A stretch of 62,514 nt of DNA. It comes from an uncultured Paraprevotella sp. Lineage in GTDB: Bacteria > Bacteroidota > Bacteroidia > Bacteroidales > Bacteroidaceae. Below the pieces are notes generated by a model. It saw only the letters and a list, made by a program, of their open reading frames with translations. It did no database searches and was not told the origin of the DNA. Positions 34,277 to 43,507 of this stretch are shown here, piece after piece. The stretch's first letter is position 1. The number at the start of each line of letters is the position of its first letter. The stretch is from positions 1 through 62,514 of the forward strand of contig CALUNJ010000003.1 in the NCBI GenBank assembly GCA_944321975.1, written 5' to 3'. The position numbers were made by a program, and so were the translations under genes.

Positions 34277-35380
34277 ATGATATTGAAGAAGATTTCCGTG
34301 TTGAATTACAAGAATATTGCACAGGCAGAACTCACTTTTTCCCCTAAGATGAACTGTTTTATAGGGCGGAACGGGGAGGGGAAAACCAATTTGCTGGACG
34401 CCATCTGTTTCTTGTCGTTCTGCAAGAGCCTGACAAACCCCGTGGACAGCCAGAACATTCGCCACGGTGAAGATTTTTTTGTGCTGCAGGGGGAGTATGA
34501 GCGCGGGGATGCTGAGATTGAAGAGGTGTATTGCGGGCTTCGCCGCGGGCAGAAGAAGCGTTTCCGGCGCAACAAGAAGGAGTACAGGAGGCTCTCCGAA
34601 CACATCGGTTTGGTGCCGTTGGTGATGGTGTCGCCTGCCGACGGCGCTTTGATTGACGGCGGGAGTGAAGAGCGGCGGAAGTTTGTGGACATGGTGGTGG
34701 CGCAGTATGACCGGGAATACATAGAAGCACTTTCGCGTTATGGCAAGGCGTTGCAGCAACGCAATGCGCTGCTCCGGCAAGAATCGGAGCCGGACGAGGC
34801 CTTGATGGGGCTGTGGGAAGAAGAAATGGCGTGCGCCGGGACGGTGGTCTACGAGAAGCGCCGCGCTTGTGTGGAGGCGTTCGTCCCTGTGTTCCGTGAG
34901 TTTTACCACCGCATATCCGGCGGGCAGGAGGCTGCCGGGCTCCGCTACGTCTCGCATGGAGAGCGGGGGGGCTTGCTGGATGTGATCCGCGACGGAAGGC
35001 CCAAAGACCGGGTCATGGGATATTCGTTGCACGGCGTGCATCGCGACGATCTGGAAATGACGTTGGATGGATATCCGTTGCGTCGCGAAGGTTCGCAGGG
35101 GCAGAACAAGACTTATCTGGTGGCCCTGAAGCTGGCACAGTTTGACTTCCTGAGGCGGAGAGGAAGCCGCACGGCTCCTTTGCTGCTCTTGGACGATATA
35201 TTCGACAAGCTGGATGCAGGAAGGGTGGAACAGATTGTCCGCTTGGTTTCAGGCGAGGGCTTCGGCCAGATTTTTGTGACCGACACCAACCGGGAACATC
35301 TGGACCGCATCCTGGCAGAAGCGGAAGGAGAAGGAGAGTACAGGTTGTTCCAAGTGGCGCACGGGGAGTTTTACGGATGA
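34277..35380 (+). CDS. recF: DNA replication/repair protein RecF
   Basis: A 367-residue SMC-like ATPase that loads RecA at gaps with RecO and RecR. Walker A is G30-R-N-G-E-G-K-T37, and the C-terminal signature/Walker B region reads 'GSQGQNKTYLVALKLAQ' and 'LLLLDDIFDKLD'. The stop overlaps the DUF721 start as ATGA (35377-35380), so they are translationally coupled, a known Bacteroidetes gene pair. Confidence 0.96.
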   Translation: MILKKISVLNYKNIAQAELTFSPKMNCFIGRNGEGKTNLLDAICFLSFCKSLTNPVDSQNIRHGEDFFVLQGEYERGDAEIEEVYCGLRRGQKKRFRRNKKEYRRLSEHIGLVPLVMVSPADGALIDGGSEERRKFVDMVVAQYDREYIEALSRYGKALQQRNALLRQESEPDEALMGLWEEEMACAGTVVYEKRRACVEAFVPVFREFYHRISGGQEAAGLRYVSHGERGGLLDVIRDGRPKDRVMGYSLHGVHRDDLEMTLDGYPLRREGSQGQNKTYLVALKLAQFDFLRRRGSRTAPLLLLDDIFDKLDAGRVEQIVRLVSGEGFGQIFVTDTNREHLDRILAEAEGEGEYRLFQVAHGEFYG

Positions 35381-35667
35381 GGCGGAATAAGGCGGAAAGC
35401 ATCGGGGAGCTTTTGCGCCGCTATTTGCGGCAGGAAGGGCTGGAAACGCCATTGAACGAGCGGCGGGTGGTCGCGGCATGGCCCGAAGTGGCCGGGCGCG
35501 TGGCGGCCTCCCGCACGGGGGAAGTCTTCGTGCGGAACGGGGTGCTCTACGTGCAGTTGAATTCGCCCGCCCTCAAGGCCAATCTGATGATGGCCCGGGA
35601 GCAGCTGGTGAGGAGGTTGAACGAGTCCGTGGGGGCGCAGGTCGTCGAACGCATAGTGTTTTGCTGA
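35377..35667 (+). CDS. DUF721 (DciA-like) protein
   Basis: A 96-residue basic protein of the DUF721 family. The pattern 'IGELLRRYLRQEGLETPLNERRVVAAWPEVAGRVAASRTGEVFVRNGVLYVQLNSPALKANLMMAREQLVRRLNE' is typical. Related DciA proteins act in loading the replicative helicase in bacteria lacking DnaC/DnaI, which suits coupling to recF. Direct helicase loading by this short form is an inference. Confidence 0.9.
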   Translation: MRRNKAESIGELLRRYLRQEGLETPLNERRVVAAWPEVAGRVAASRTGEVFVRNGVLYVQLNSPALKANLMMAREQLVRRLNESVGAQVVERIVFC

Positions 35668-35717
35668 AAAAAAGACTTTCCGGCAAGGAGAGGCGCCGCC
35701 CCCCTTGCCGGAAAGTC
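35667..35717 (-). terminator. Terminator of the 11-gene minus-strand run
   Basis: Perfect 15-bp stem (35674-35688 with 35703-35717) overlapping the stop codon of the cyclo-ligase gene; on the minus strand it is followed by seven T. It also blocks read-through from recF-DUF721 only weakly, as no T run follows on the plus strand. Confidence 0.85.
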
Positions 35718-36255
35718 AGATGATTTCGTCCATGGGCACGTCGTGGGCTTCCATAGGGACGTGGTCTACTATTTGGAAGTCGAAACAAATGCCTACCTTA
35801 TATATAGGATGGGGGGCCAGCCGGGCAAGCAGGCGGTCGTAGAAGCCTTTTCCACGTCCCAGCCGCCCTCCGGACTCGTCAAAGGCCACGCCGGGGATGA
35901 CCGCCAAGTCGATGGAGGCGTAATCCGTGAAAAGTTTCCCGCCGGATTCCAAAACTCCAAAAGGGCCGGGCACGAGAGGGTCTTCGGGCGCGTGGCGGTG
36001 GAGTTCAATTTCGTTGTTCACGACAGAAGGGAGCAGGACGAGCTTGCGTTGGCTCCAATACTGCACAAACGCGGCCGTGTCTACCTCGTCCGGAAGGGAG
36101 TGGTAAAGCAGCACGGTGTGTGCTGCCACGAATCGCGGATGGGCGGCCAGCCTGCGCAGGATGGGGCCTGAGAGGTCCAGACGGGCGGCAGGAGCATATT
36201 CTTGACGGCGTTGGGCTATCAGTGCCCTCATTTGTTTTTTATCGGTGTGGGTCAT
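35716..36255 (-). CDS. 5-formyltetrahydrofolate cyclo-ligase
   Basis: Converts 5-formyl-THF to 5,10-methenyl-THF with ATP. The 179-residue protein has 'LYHSLPDEVDT', 'DLAVIPGVAFDESGGRLGRGKGFYDRLLA', the family's ATP/substrate motif. Start at 36255 (MTHTDKKQMRALI) chosen because the further upstream frame to 36351 lies entirely inside the ctpA coding region and reads as low-complexity shadow. It overlaps ctpA by 17 bases and is the last gene before the terminator. Confidence 0.93.
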   Translation of the reverse strand: MTHTDKKQMRALIAQRRQEYAPAARLDLSGPILRRLAAHPRFVAAHTVLLYHSLPDEVDTAAFVQYWSQRKLVLLPSVVNNEIELHRHAPEDPLVPGPFGVLESGGKLFTDYASIDLAVIPGVAFDESGGRLGRGKGFYDRLLARLAPHPIYKVGICFDFQIVDHVPMEAHDVPMDEII

Positions 36256-37900
36256 TTTCCTTTTCTTTTTCTTTGTGGTCGGGGATTTCAGGGAAAGCCT
36301 TGCCGGCGGCAAGCACTTCTGCGGCGCGCAGCAGGGCCGGGTCGTCCGCATTGATATATTCGTAGAATTGGCTGGTTTCCTTCACGTTGTTGATGATGGC
36401 CCCGTAGAGGCTCCGTTTGAAGAGGCGGCGCGACTTGTAGAGCATGAGATTGCGGCGTCGGAGTCCGCGCCGTGCGGCGAAGTCGGCGAAGCGTCCCACG
36501 ATGTTCTGCCGGTCGAGGAAGCGGGTGAGCTCCTCGTTGGTCTCCAGCTCGTTCAGCTTTTGGCGGTGTGCGTCTGTGAAGTCGAGCGCATACTGGTGGA
36601 TCAATCCGGAGAGCATGGCCTCGCGGTAGTATGACGTGACCTCCGAGGTGTCTTCGGGGATGAATATGTCTGGCATCACGCCTCCGCTGCCATACACGGT
36701 GCGCCCGCCCCGGGTCTTGAATTGCGGGCCATGTTGGCGGATGCTGTCGGCGGAGAAAAACTCTCCTCGCTCGTAGCGTTCTATCAAGTCGTTTTCATAT
36801 TCTTCGCCATGTCCTTTCTCATAAGGCTTCTGGATGCAGCGCCCGGAGGGGGTGTAGTACCGGGCAACGGTGAGGCGCACGATGCTGCCGTCGCGGAACT
36901 CGATGGGTTGTTGCACCAAGCCTTTTCCGAATGTGCGGCGGCCGATGATGGTGCCGCGGTCGTTGTCCTGTATGGCCCCGGCGAAGATTTCGCTGGCCGA
37001 AGCCGAGGTTTCGTCGACCAGGATCACCAAGGGCAGGTTTTGGAAAGCCCCCCGTCCGTCGCTGACGTACTCTTCCCGGGGCGATTTGCGCCCTTCGGTG
37101 TAGAGGATCAGCCGGTTCTTGGGCAGGAAAATGTTGGTCATCTGTATGGCCGTCTGCATGATGCCGCCAGAGTTCCCGCGCAGGTCTATGACGAGCCCTT
37201 TGAATCCTTTTTGGTTCAGTTCGGCCAATGCCACCAATAGTTCGGGATAGGTGGTTTCGCTGAAACTGTTGATTTTCACATAGCCTATTTCCGGCGTAAG
37301 CATATAGGAGGCGTCGATGCTGTGTACGGGGATGTCGCCGCGGGTGATGGTGTAGTAGAGCGTGTTTTTTTCGCCCGTGCGGTGGATGCCCAGACGCACG
37401 TTGGTGCCTTTTTCACCCTTCATGAGTTTCATGCAGTCTTCGGCCGTGACGTCTTTTCCCGTGATGGATTTGCCGTCCACGCTGATGATGCGGTCTCCGG
37501 CCAGGAGGCCGGCCTTTTCGGACGGTCCGCCCTTGATGACGCTGATGATGCGTGCAGTGTCGCCTTGCATGGTGAAAGACACGCCGACTCCGGAGAAACT
37601 GCCCCGCAGGCTTTCCTCAGAGGCACGGGCTTCTTTGGCTCCGAGGTAGGCCGAGTGGGGGTCGAGCTCGGAGAGGATGCGCGGCATGGCTCCTTCCACG
37701 AGTTCGGTCATGTTGACGGTGTCCACGTACTGGTCGTCGATGATTCGCAGCAGGTCGTTGACTTTGTTGCTGCTGGTGTTGATGATATTCAGCCTGTTCC
37801 CGGAGAAGTGGTTGGCATAGAATGTCCCGATCAGAATGCCGGCTACGAGGCAGAGGGCCAACAGGAGCGGGACGAAGCGTGAAGAATTATTCGGTTTCAT
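36239..37900 (-). CDS. ctpA: S41-family C-terminal processing peptidase
   Basis: A 553-residue exported serine protease with an N-terminal membrane anchor/signal (residues ~8-28). The PDZ domain ('FSGVGVSFTMQGDTARIISVIKGGPSEKAGLLAGDRIISVDG') is followed by the S41 catalytic core with Ser in 'VDETSASASEIFAGAI' and Lys in 'GRRTFGKGLVQ'. Such enzymes trim C termini of periplasmic proteins. An extra ~130-residue C-terminal helical region is present. It overlaps both neighbours (14 and 17 bases). Confidence 0.94.
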   Translation of the reverse strand: MKPNNSSRFVPLLLALCLVAGILIGTFYANHFSGNRLNIINTSSNKVNDLLRIIDDQYVDTVNMTELVEGAMPRILSELDPHSAYLGAKEARASEESLRGSFSGVGVSFTMQGDTARIISVIKGGPSEKAGLLAGDRIISVDGKSITGKDVTAEDCMKLMKGEKGTNVRLGIHRTGEKNTLYYTITRGDIPVHSIDASYMLTPEIGYVKINSFSETTYPELLVALAELNQKGFKGLVIDLRGNSGGIMQTAIQMTNIFLPKNRLILYTEGRKSPREEYVSDGRGAFQNLPLVILVDETSASASEIFAGAIQDNDRGTIIGRRTFGKGLVQQPIEFRDGSIVRLTVARYYTPSGRCIQKPYEKGHGEEYENDLIERYERGEFFSADSIRQHGPQFKTRGGRTVYGSGGVMPDIFIPEDTSEVTSYYREAMLSGLIHQYALDFTDAHRQKLNELETNEELTRFLDRQNIVGRFADFAARRGLRRRNLMLYKSRRLFKRSLYGAIINNVKETSQFYEYINADDPALLRAAEVLAAGKAFPEIPDHKEKEKENDPHR

Positions 37901-38369
37901 TTTTGGGGGATGAGTCTGTTTGGGGTTCTTGGGTGAGGTTGTCTAAAGGCAGTCTGTGTGTTTCGACTCCGGCGCGCCGGAGAAGTTCAAGCCCGTCTGC
38001 CAGCCGGTATTGCCGGGCGTAGAAGACGCTCCGGATGCCTGCTTGTATGATGAGTTTCGCACATTCGATGCAAGGGGCATCGGTGACATAGAGGGTCGCT
38101 CCTTCGCTGTTGTTTCCCGAACGGGCTATTTTCGTGATGGCGTTGGCTTCTGCGTGGAGTACATAGGGCTTGGTCTGGTGGTTTTCGTCTTCGCATATGT
38201 TCTCGAATCCGGCGGGAGTGCCGTTGTAGCCATCTGAAATGATCATCTTGTCTTTGACCACAAGGGCGCCCACTTTGCGGCGTTCGCAATAGCTGTTTTC
38301 AGCCCAGATCGCGGCCATGCGCAGGTAGCGCAGGTCCAGTTCATGCTGTTTTTCTTCTGCTGTTTTCAT
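37887..38369 (-). CDS. dCMP deaminase family protein
   Basis: A 160-residue zinc deaminase that makes dUMP from dCMP for thymidylate synthesis. Zinc ligands are His in 'LHAEANAI' with the catalytic Glu, and the two Cys of 'DAPCIECAKLIIQAGI'. Upstream 'RRKVGALVVKDKMIISDGYNGTP' is the substrate site. It overlaps the M3 peptidase stop by 4 bases and the peptidase gene ctpA by 14. Confidence 0.94.
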   Translation of the reverse strand: MKTAEEKQHELDLRYLRMAAIWAENSYCERRKVGALVVKDKMIISDGYNGTPAGFENICEDENHQTKPYVLHAEANAITKIARSGNNSEGATLYVTDAPCIECAKLIIQAGIRSVFYARQYRLADGLELLRRAGVETHRLPLDNLTQEPQTDSSPKNETE

Positions 38370-40450
38370 TGTTGGTCTGTTTTTTGGGGGGTGATGCCGT
38401 TTCTTTCCAATAAGGCTTGTATGGAGGGGGATTTTCCCCGGAATCTTTTATAAAGCGTCATGGGGGGTTCTGTCCCGCCGCGTGAAAGGATGTGGTCTCG
38501 GAAACTTTGTGCCGTTTCCGGGTCGAAGATGCCTTTTTGCTTGAAGAGCGAGAAGGCGTCTGCGTCCAATACTTCCGCCCATTTATAGCTGTAATATCCG
38601 GCAGCGTACCCTCCCGCCATGATATGGCTGAACTGAACGCTCATGCACGTGCCTTCGGGCTGGGGGAGCAATTGGGCCGGAGCCCATGCCTTTTTCTCGA
38701 AACTCTCAATGTCCGAGTCAAAGGAGTCTTCCAAGGTGTAGTAGGCCATGTCCAGCAAAGCGAAACTCACTTGCCGGACACAAGCATAGGCCACGTTGAA
38801 GTTCCGGCTTCTCACAATGCGGTCGATGAGGTCGTCCGGAAGGGGGGCTCCCGTCTGGTAGTGTCGGGCGAAAGTGTGCAGGAAGTCCCGTTCCACGGCG
38901 AAATTCTCCATGATTTGTGAAGGGAGCTCCACGAAATCCCAATACACATTGGTGCCGCTCAGGCTTTTGAACCTTGTGTTGGCGAAAATCCCGTGGAGGG
39001 CATGTCCGAATTCGTGCAGGAACGTTTCCACTTCGCCCAGGGTGAGCAACGCGGGGCGCGATGCGGTGGGTTGGGTCAGATTCATGGTTACGGAGACATG
39101 GGGGCGATGGTTCTTGCCTTCGTTGTCGATCCATTGATCCTTGTATGAGGTCATCCAGGCACCACTTTGTTTGCCTTTGCGGGGATGGAAGTCGGCGTAG
39201 AGCACGGCCAGGAAGGAACCGTCGCGGTCGAAAACCTCATATGCCGTCACGTCTGGGTGGTAGACCGGGATTGCGGCATTTTCCTTGAACGTGATGCCAT
39301 AGAGTCGTGTGGCCAATCCGAACACCCCTTGTTTCACCCTGGAAAGTTCAAAGTAGGGGCGAAGCATTTCTGCATCAATGTCGTATTTTTCCAGTTGCAG
39401 CTTGTGGGCATAGTAGCCAAAGTCCCAGGGTCGCAACTTGAAGTCTGCGCCTTCATGGCGGCGGGCGGTATCTTCCACCTCTTTCACCTCCTGTCTTGCG
39501 GCGGGAAGGTAGGCCTCCAGCAAGTCATTCAACAGCTTATATACATTCTGGCTGTTTTCGGCCATCCGGTTTTGCAGCACGAAGTCGGCATAGGTCCGAT
39601 AGCCCAGCAATTGGGCGCGTTCGCGCCGCAGGTTGACGATGCTTTTGACGATTCCCGAATTGTCATATTCATGGCCTTCCGTGCAGATGGTGTTCTTGGC
39701 CATGTACATTCGCTCCCGAAGCTGCCGGTTGTCTGCATAAGTCATGAAAGGGTTGTAGCTGGGGGCATGGAGGGTGAAGAGCCAGCCTTCCAGTCCTTTT
39801 TCCCGGGCTGCTGTAGCCGCTGCGTCGAGGGAGGTCTCCGGCAGTCCGGAGAGGTCTTCCCGGCAAGTGAGGTGCAATTGGAAAGCATTGGTGGCTTTCA
39901 GGTTGTTCTGTGAGAATTGCAGGGTCAGCCGGCTTAGTTCCTTGTTGATGCCGCGCAGTTTTTCTTTGTCTTCTTCCGCAAGTGCGGCTCCGTTGCGGAT
40001 AAACCCGTCGTATTCCTTGTCCAGGAGCGTTTGTTCTTCTTGGGTGAGAGGACGGTGGCATTCATGCACGGCTTTCACTCGCTCGAAAAGTTTTTTGTTG
40101 AGCAGGATGTTGTTGGCATGTTCGGTTAAGATCGGTGATATCTTTTGCGCCAAAGCGTCCATTTCATCATTGGTTTCTGCGCTTAGCAAGTTGAAGAACA
40201 CATCGCTGACGCGCCCCAACAGGTTGTCCGGCACGTCGACGGCTATCGTGTTGTCAAAGGTGGGCGTGTCTGGATTGTCGGCGATGCTGTCCGTCAGTGC
40301 CTCGTCTTGCCGGATGCCTTCCATGAAGGCCGGCTCGTAGTCTTCCTGGCGGATGTCGTTGAACGGTGCCGTGCCGTGTGGCGTGGCATAGGGGAAATCG
40401 AAAAACGGGTTTCCTCTTCCTTTTGCTTTATTTTCAGTAATCGGCTCCAT
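38366..40450 (-). CDS. dcp: M3-family metallopeptidase (peptidyl-dipeptidase Dcp-like)
   Basis: A 694-residue zinc peptidase with 'FLHEFGHALHGIF', where HExxH supplies two zinc ligands and a downstream Glu the third. The long N-terminal helical region closes over the channel, as in oligopeptidase A and Dcp. No signal peptide is evident. It probably releases C-terminal dipeptides from peptides. It lies 13 bases downstream of the Crp-type regulator and overlaps the deaminase gene by 4 bases. Confidence 0.93.
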   Translation of the reverse strand: MEPITENKAKGRGNPFFDFPYATPHGTAPFNDIRQEDYEPAFMEGIRQDEALTDSIADNPDTPTFDNTIAVDVPDNLLGRVSDVFFNLLSAETNDEMDALAQKISPILTEHANNILLNKKLFERVKAVHECHRPLTQEEQTLLDKEYDGFIRNGAALAEEDKEKLRGINKELSRLTLQFSQNNLKATNAFQLHLTCREDLSGLPETSLDAAATAAREKGLEGWLFTLHAPSYNPFMTYADNRQLRERMYMAKNTICTEGHEYDNSGIVKSIVNLRRERAQLLGYRTYADFVLQNRMAENSQNVYKLLNDLLEAYLPAARQEVKEVEDTARRHEGADFKLRPWDFGYYAHKLQLEKYDIDAEMLRPYFELSRVKQGVFGLATRLYGITFKENAAIPVYHPDVTAYEVFDRDGSFLAVLYADFHPRKGKQSGAWMTSYKDQWIDNEGKNHRPHVSVTMNLTQPTASRPALLTLGEVETFLHEFGHALHGIFANTRFKSLSGTNVYWDFVELPSQIMENFAVERDFLHTFARHYQTGAPLPDDLIDRIVRSRNFNVAYACVRQVSFALLDMAYYTLEDSFDSDIESFEKKAWAPAQLLPQPEGTCMSVQFSHIMAGGYAAGYYSYKWAEVLDADAFSLFKQKGIFDPETAQSFRDHILSRGGTEPPMTLYKRFRGKSPSIQALLERNGITPQKTDQQ

Positions 40451-40463
40451 GTCTGTTTGTGCT

Positions 40464-41156
40464 TTAAGCGTGGCGGGACTGGATAAGTTTTTCCAATGCC
40501 GGGACTATGATTTTCCTCCTTTTTAGCAGAATCAGATTCTTTTGCTGCAACCTGTTCAAGGCTGCCGAGACGTTCATGCGCGGTGCATTGATTTGCCGTC
40601 CGAGGTCTTCCATGCTGATGTCCAGTATTTTTTCTCCGGCCGGATATGTGCTGTGGGTGTGGATGAAATCCACGATGCGTTTTTCCGTGTCGCCGTCCAT
40701 GTTGTGCCACAGCCATCGTCCTTGACGGTAGATGCAGGTGGAAAGCAGGTTTGCCATGTTGAGGCGGAAGACTTCGAATCGGGCGAATAGTTGCGTGACG
40801 CCGTTCTTCGGGATGATCAAGGCACTCACGGAAGTTTGCGCCGTGAACGTGTGGGTGTAGTGCGGACTTATGCCATAAAGCGCTTCAGGCTGCAGGGCCA
40901 CGGGCGACTGCAGGCGTTCGCAGAAGGCGAAGCGGTTGTTGTCCGAAAGGGTTTGCATCTGTATGGTGCCCTTGATGGCCAGCACAAGCTGGCGGCAAGG
41001 ATGATCTTGTGCGGCCAACAGCTCTCCTGCGTCATATTCCATGAAGGAATGCGGGATGGAAGGAAACAGTTCCAATTCTTTCCTTCCAATGCCTTGGAAT
41101 AAGGGCAGGCCGGCCAACAAGTCCAAAGCGGGGCTTTCCATGGATGCGGTTTTCAT
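40464..41156 (-). CDS. Crp/Fnr-family transcriptional regulator
   Basis: A 230-residue regulator: an N-terminal cyclic-nucleotide-binding beta-roll ('FPSIPHSFMEYDAGELLAAQDHPCRQLVLAIKGTIQM') and a C-terminal winged HTH ('ISMEDLGRQINAPRMNVSAALNRLQQKNLILLKRRKIIV'). There is no Fnr-type cysteine cluster at the N terminus and no clear cAMP-contact set, so the signal is unknown. The start overlaps the end of apbE by 4 bases. Confidence 0.9.
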   Translation of the reverse strand: MKTASMESPALDLLAGLPLFQGIGRKELELFPSIPHSFMEYDAGELLAAQDHPCRQLVLAIKGTIQMQTLSDNNRFAFCERLQSPVALQPEALYGISPHYTHTFTAQTSVSALIIPKNGVTQLFARFEVFRLNMANLLSTCIYRQGRWLWHNMDGDTEKRIVDFIHTHSTYPAGEKILDISMEDLGRQINAPRMNVSAALNRLQQKNLILLKRRKIIVPALEKLIQSRHA

Positions 41157-42187
41157 TTTGCTGTCAGGGCTTTTATTCCGGGTGTCATGAAAAGTTGGTT
41201 TTCCCCTTTTTCATCCGCGTAGATGAAACAAGCCTGGATTTCGGGATGTACTTCCAGTACTTCTTTTGAGGCTTCAAGCCCTAATACCATGAAAGCCGTG
41301 GCATAGGCATCGGCCGTGGCGCAATCTTTGGCCAGCACGGTGGACGACAGGATGGAGTGTTGCACGGGGTAACCGCTGTGGGGGTCAATGGTATGTGCGT
41401 ATTTTTTCCCGTCGCGATAATAATAGTTCCGGTAATTTCCGGAGGTGGCTATGGCTATGTCTGTGACATTCAGGATGGTTTGCACCACGTTGGCTTCACT
41501 TAAAGAGTCTTCCACGGGCTTATTGATGCCCACTTTCCATTTTTTGCCTTTGGGATTGACCCCTTTTACTACGATTTCCCCCCCGATTTCTACCATGTAG
41601 TTTTTGACTCCTTTCCGTTCGAAGGTTTGCGCGATCACATCGCTGCCATACCCTTTGGCTATGGCGCTGCAGTCCAGGATGACTCTTGGGTCTTGTTTGA
41701 CGATTTCGCCTTCCTTTAAGGAAATCTTCTGGAATCCCACAAATTGCAGCAGGCTGTCGATTTTTGCGGGGGTGATGTCTTTTTCATTCTTGAAGCCGAA
41801 GCCCCAGGCATTTACCAAAGGAGCCACCGTGATGTCAAACGCGCCCCGGGTGGCCTCGCTGATTTCCTTGGACAGGCGGAACACGTGGACGAACATGCTG
41901 TCCGGTTTCATGTTCTCGCCGCGGTTGATGCGCGAGATGACGGAAGAATCGTTAAAGGGCGAGAGCGAGGCATCCACCCGGCGCAACTCCCTTTCGATTT
42001 CTTCCTGCAGGCTGGAGTCGCATTGATAGGTCGCATGGTAGAACGTGCCGAATATGGCGCCTTCTTCCTGCTGGTAAGGTACAGCCTGCGGATTGGAGCG
42101 GATTACGTAGATGGTGCCGACAACCAATAGTAGCAGGAAGGGCAGTTGCCAACGCAGTTTTTTCTTTTTGTTGCTGTTATTGTCCAT
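41153..42187 (-). CDS. apbE: FAD:protein FMN transferase ApbE
   Basis: A 344-residue flavin transferase that attaches FMN to threonine in flavoproteins such as Na+-NQR/Rnf subunits. The basic N terminus plus TM helix (residues ~11-28) anchors it with the catalytic domain outside. Motifs: 'GAFDITVAPLVNAWGFGF', 'DCSAIAKGYGSDVIA', 'MVEIGGEIVVKG', 'HTIDPHSGYPV' and 'ADAYATAFMVLG'. No target NQR/Rnf genes occur in the window. Confidence 0.95.
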   Translation of the reverse strand: MDNNSNKKKKLRWQLPFLLLLVVGTIYVIRSNPQAVPYQQEEGAIFGTFYHATYQCDSSLQEEIERELRRVDASLSPFNDSSVISRINRGENMKPDSMFVHVFRLSKEISEATRGAFDITVAPLVNAWGFGFKNEKDITPAKIDSLLQFVGFQKISLKEGEIVKQDPRVILDCSAIAKGYGSDVIAQTFERKGVKNYMVEIGGEIVVKGVNPKGKKWKVGINKPVEDSLSEANVVQTILNVTDIAIATSGNYRNYYYRDGKKYAHTIDPHSGYPVQHSILSSTVLAKDCATADAYATAFMVLGLEASKEVLEVHPEIQACFIYADEKGENQLFMTPGIKALTAK

Positions 42188-42190
42188 GGA

Positions 42191-42757
42191 TCAACTTAAA
42201 TGTTCTATGATAATTTTTATACCGATTCCGATGAGGATGATGCCGCCGATGGGAGCAACGGAAAACGGGATTTTCCGCCCGGCCAGGATGCCGGCACCCA
42301 ATCCGGCTGCAGTGAGCAGCGCTGAGATGAGGGCAATCAGGCTCACCGGCATGGAAATGGAAGCCCACGACGTGAGCCCCATGAAGGCCATAGAGACACC
42401 GACGGCCATGGCATCGATGCTGGTGGCAACGGACAGGGTGAGAATGACCTTGTAATCAAGCGGGTCGAATCTGTGTTCTTCTTCTTTCCGGAATCCTTCG
42501 CGTATCATTTGGATGCCGATGAAGGCCAACAGGCCGAAAGCAATCCAATGGTCCACGGGTTCAAGGATGCGGCTGAATAGTGAACTGACGAACCAGCCGC
42601 CGACGACCATTCCGCCTTGGAAGAGTCCGAAAAGGAGTGTCATGGCCAGCATGGGCCGGGGCACCACACGACTTGCGATGGCGCCAGACGTGAGGCTCAC
42701 CGTGAAACAGTCCATGGCGAGGGCTAAACCTAACAATATGGCTTCCGTGAGGTGCAT
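42191..42757 (-). CDS. mntP: Manganese efflux pump MntP
   Basis: A 188-residue polytopic membrane protein of the DUF204/MntP family, with two repeats of three helices. The metal-site motifs 'LGLALAMDCFTVSLTSG' and 'SVATSIDAMAVGVSMAFMG' carry the conserved Asp residues. It exports Mn2+. It sits 3 bases upstream of apbE and 39 bases after the DUF6048 gene; no yybP-ykoY manganese riboswitch is seen. Confidence 0.94.
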   Translation of the reverse strand: MHLTEAILLGLALAMDCFTVSLTSGAIASRVVPRPMLAMTLLFGLFQGGMVVGGWFVSSLFSRILEPVDHWIAFGLLAFIGIQMIREGFRKEEEHRFDPLDYKVILTLSVATSIDAMAVGVSMAFMGLTSWASISMPVSLIALISALLTAAGLGAGILAGRKIPFSVAPIGGIILIGIGIKIIIEHLS

Positions 42758-42796
42758 ATCTTTCTATTTCCTTCTTTTTCCTTTATTATTTTGTTT

Positions 42797-43507
42797 TTAT
42801 ATGTCGAAGATGATGTTGAACGTGCCTCCTAAGCAGGAATTCCCGTTTTTCCCGAATCCGGGGACATACCAGGGACTGCCTTGTGGGGCTTCGTTGTGGC
42901 CGAAGCGCATCTTGTAGCGCACATTCCAGCCTAAACGGAAAAAACCCCACATCTTGGCCTCGATGCCAAAAACGACTTCTCCCCAATGGGAGCGCCCTTG
43001 CAGCCCGCTGTAGTCGAAAGGCACGGCCTCTCCCCACACCGGATCCGTAAAATCAGCCGCACTGATGTCGTATTTGAAGGAGGTGAAGGCGTAGCGCACG
43101 CCTAAATAGTAGCGGTTGCCCGTTTGCCATTTCCGGGCGTTGAAATTGTAGTCCAACCCGATGCGGAAGTAAGGAGCACCGGTTTCAAACCGATTGGCCG
43201 TTTCGTTCCCTTCCTTGTCGCTTTCGCCATATCCCAATTCGAACACGGGGAAATAACGCTCCTTGAAGTTTAGCCGCACGGCGGCTTCCATTTGTGACCA
43301 ATCCGCTCCCAAGGACTTCATTACCACGCCTGCTACGTCAGCCGTCAGGGTCACTCCGCCAAATACCGGCGGTTCCTTTTCTGCGGGGGCTTCCGTGTGT
43401 TTGGAGGCGGTTTCCTCCTGGCGGGTCTCTTGGGCATGCAGGGGGAGGGCGGCTGCCAGGCTAATCGCGGCTGCGGAAATATATTTTAAAATGTTCGGAC
43501 GGGTCAT
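42797..43507 (-). CDS. DUF6048 outer-membrane-type protein
   Basis: A 236-residue exported protein; signal peptide ends near 'LPLHAQ|E'. The mature part alternates aromatic and polar residues ('RYFPVFELGYGESD', 'YFRIGLDYNFNARKW', 'YLGVRYAFTSFKYD', 'GFFRLGWNVRYKMRFG') and ends '...FNIIFDI', which resembles a small outer-membrane beta-barrel. Assigned to DUF6048 by resemblance. It overlaps the preceding DUF6452 gene by 47 bases and no later start is available. Confidence 0.82.
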   Translation of the reverse strand: MTRPNILKYISAAAISLAAALPLHAQETRQEETASKHTEAPAEKEPPVFGGVTLTADVAGVVMKSLGADWSQMEAAVRLNFKERYFPVFELGYGESDKEGNETANRFETGAPYFRIGLDYNFNARKWQTGNRYYLGVRYAFTSFKYDISAADFTDPVWGEAVPFDYSGLQGRSHWGEVVFGIEAKMWGFFRLGWNVRYKMRFGHNEAPQGSPWYVPGFGKNGNSCLGGTFNIIFDI

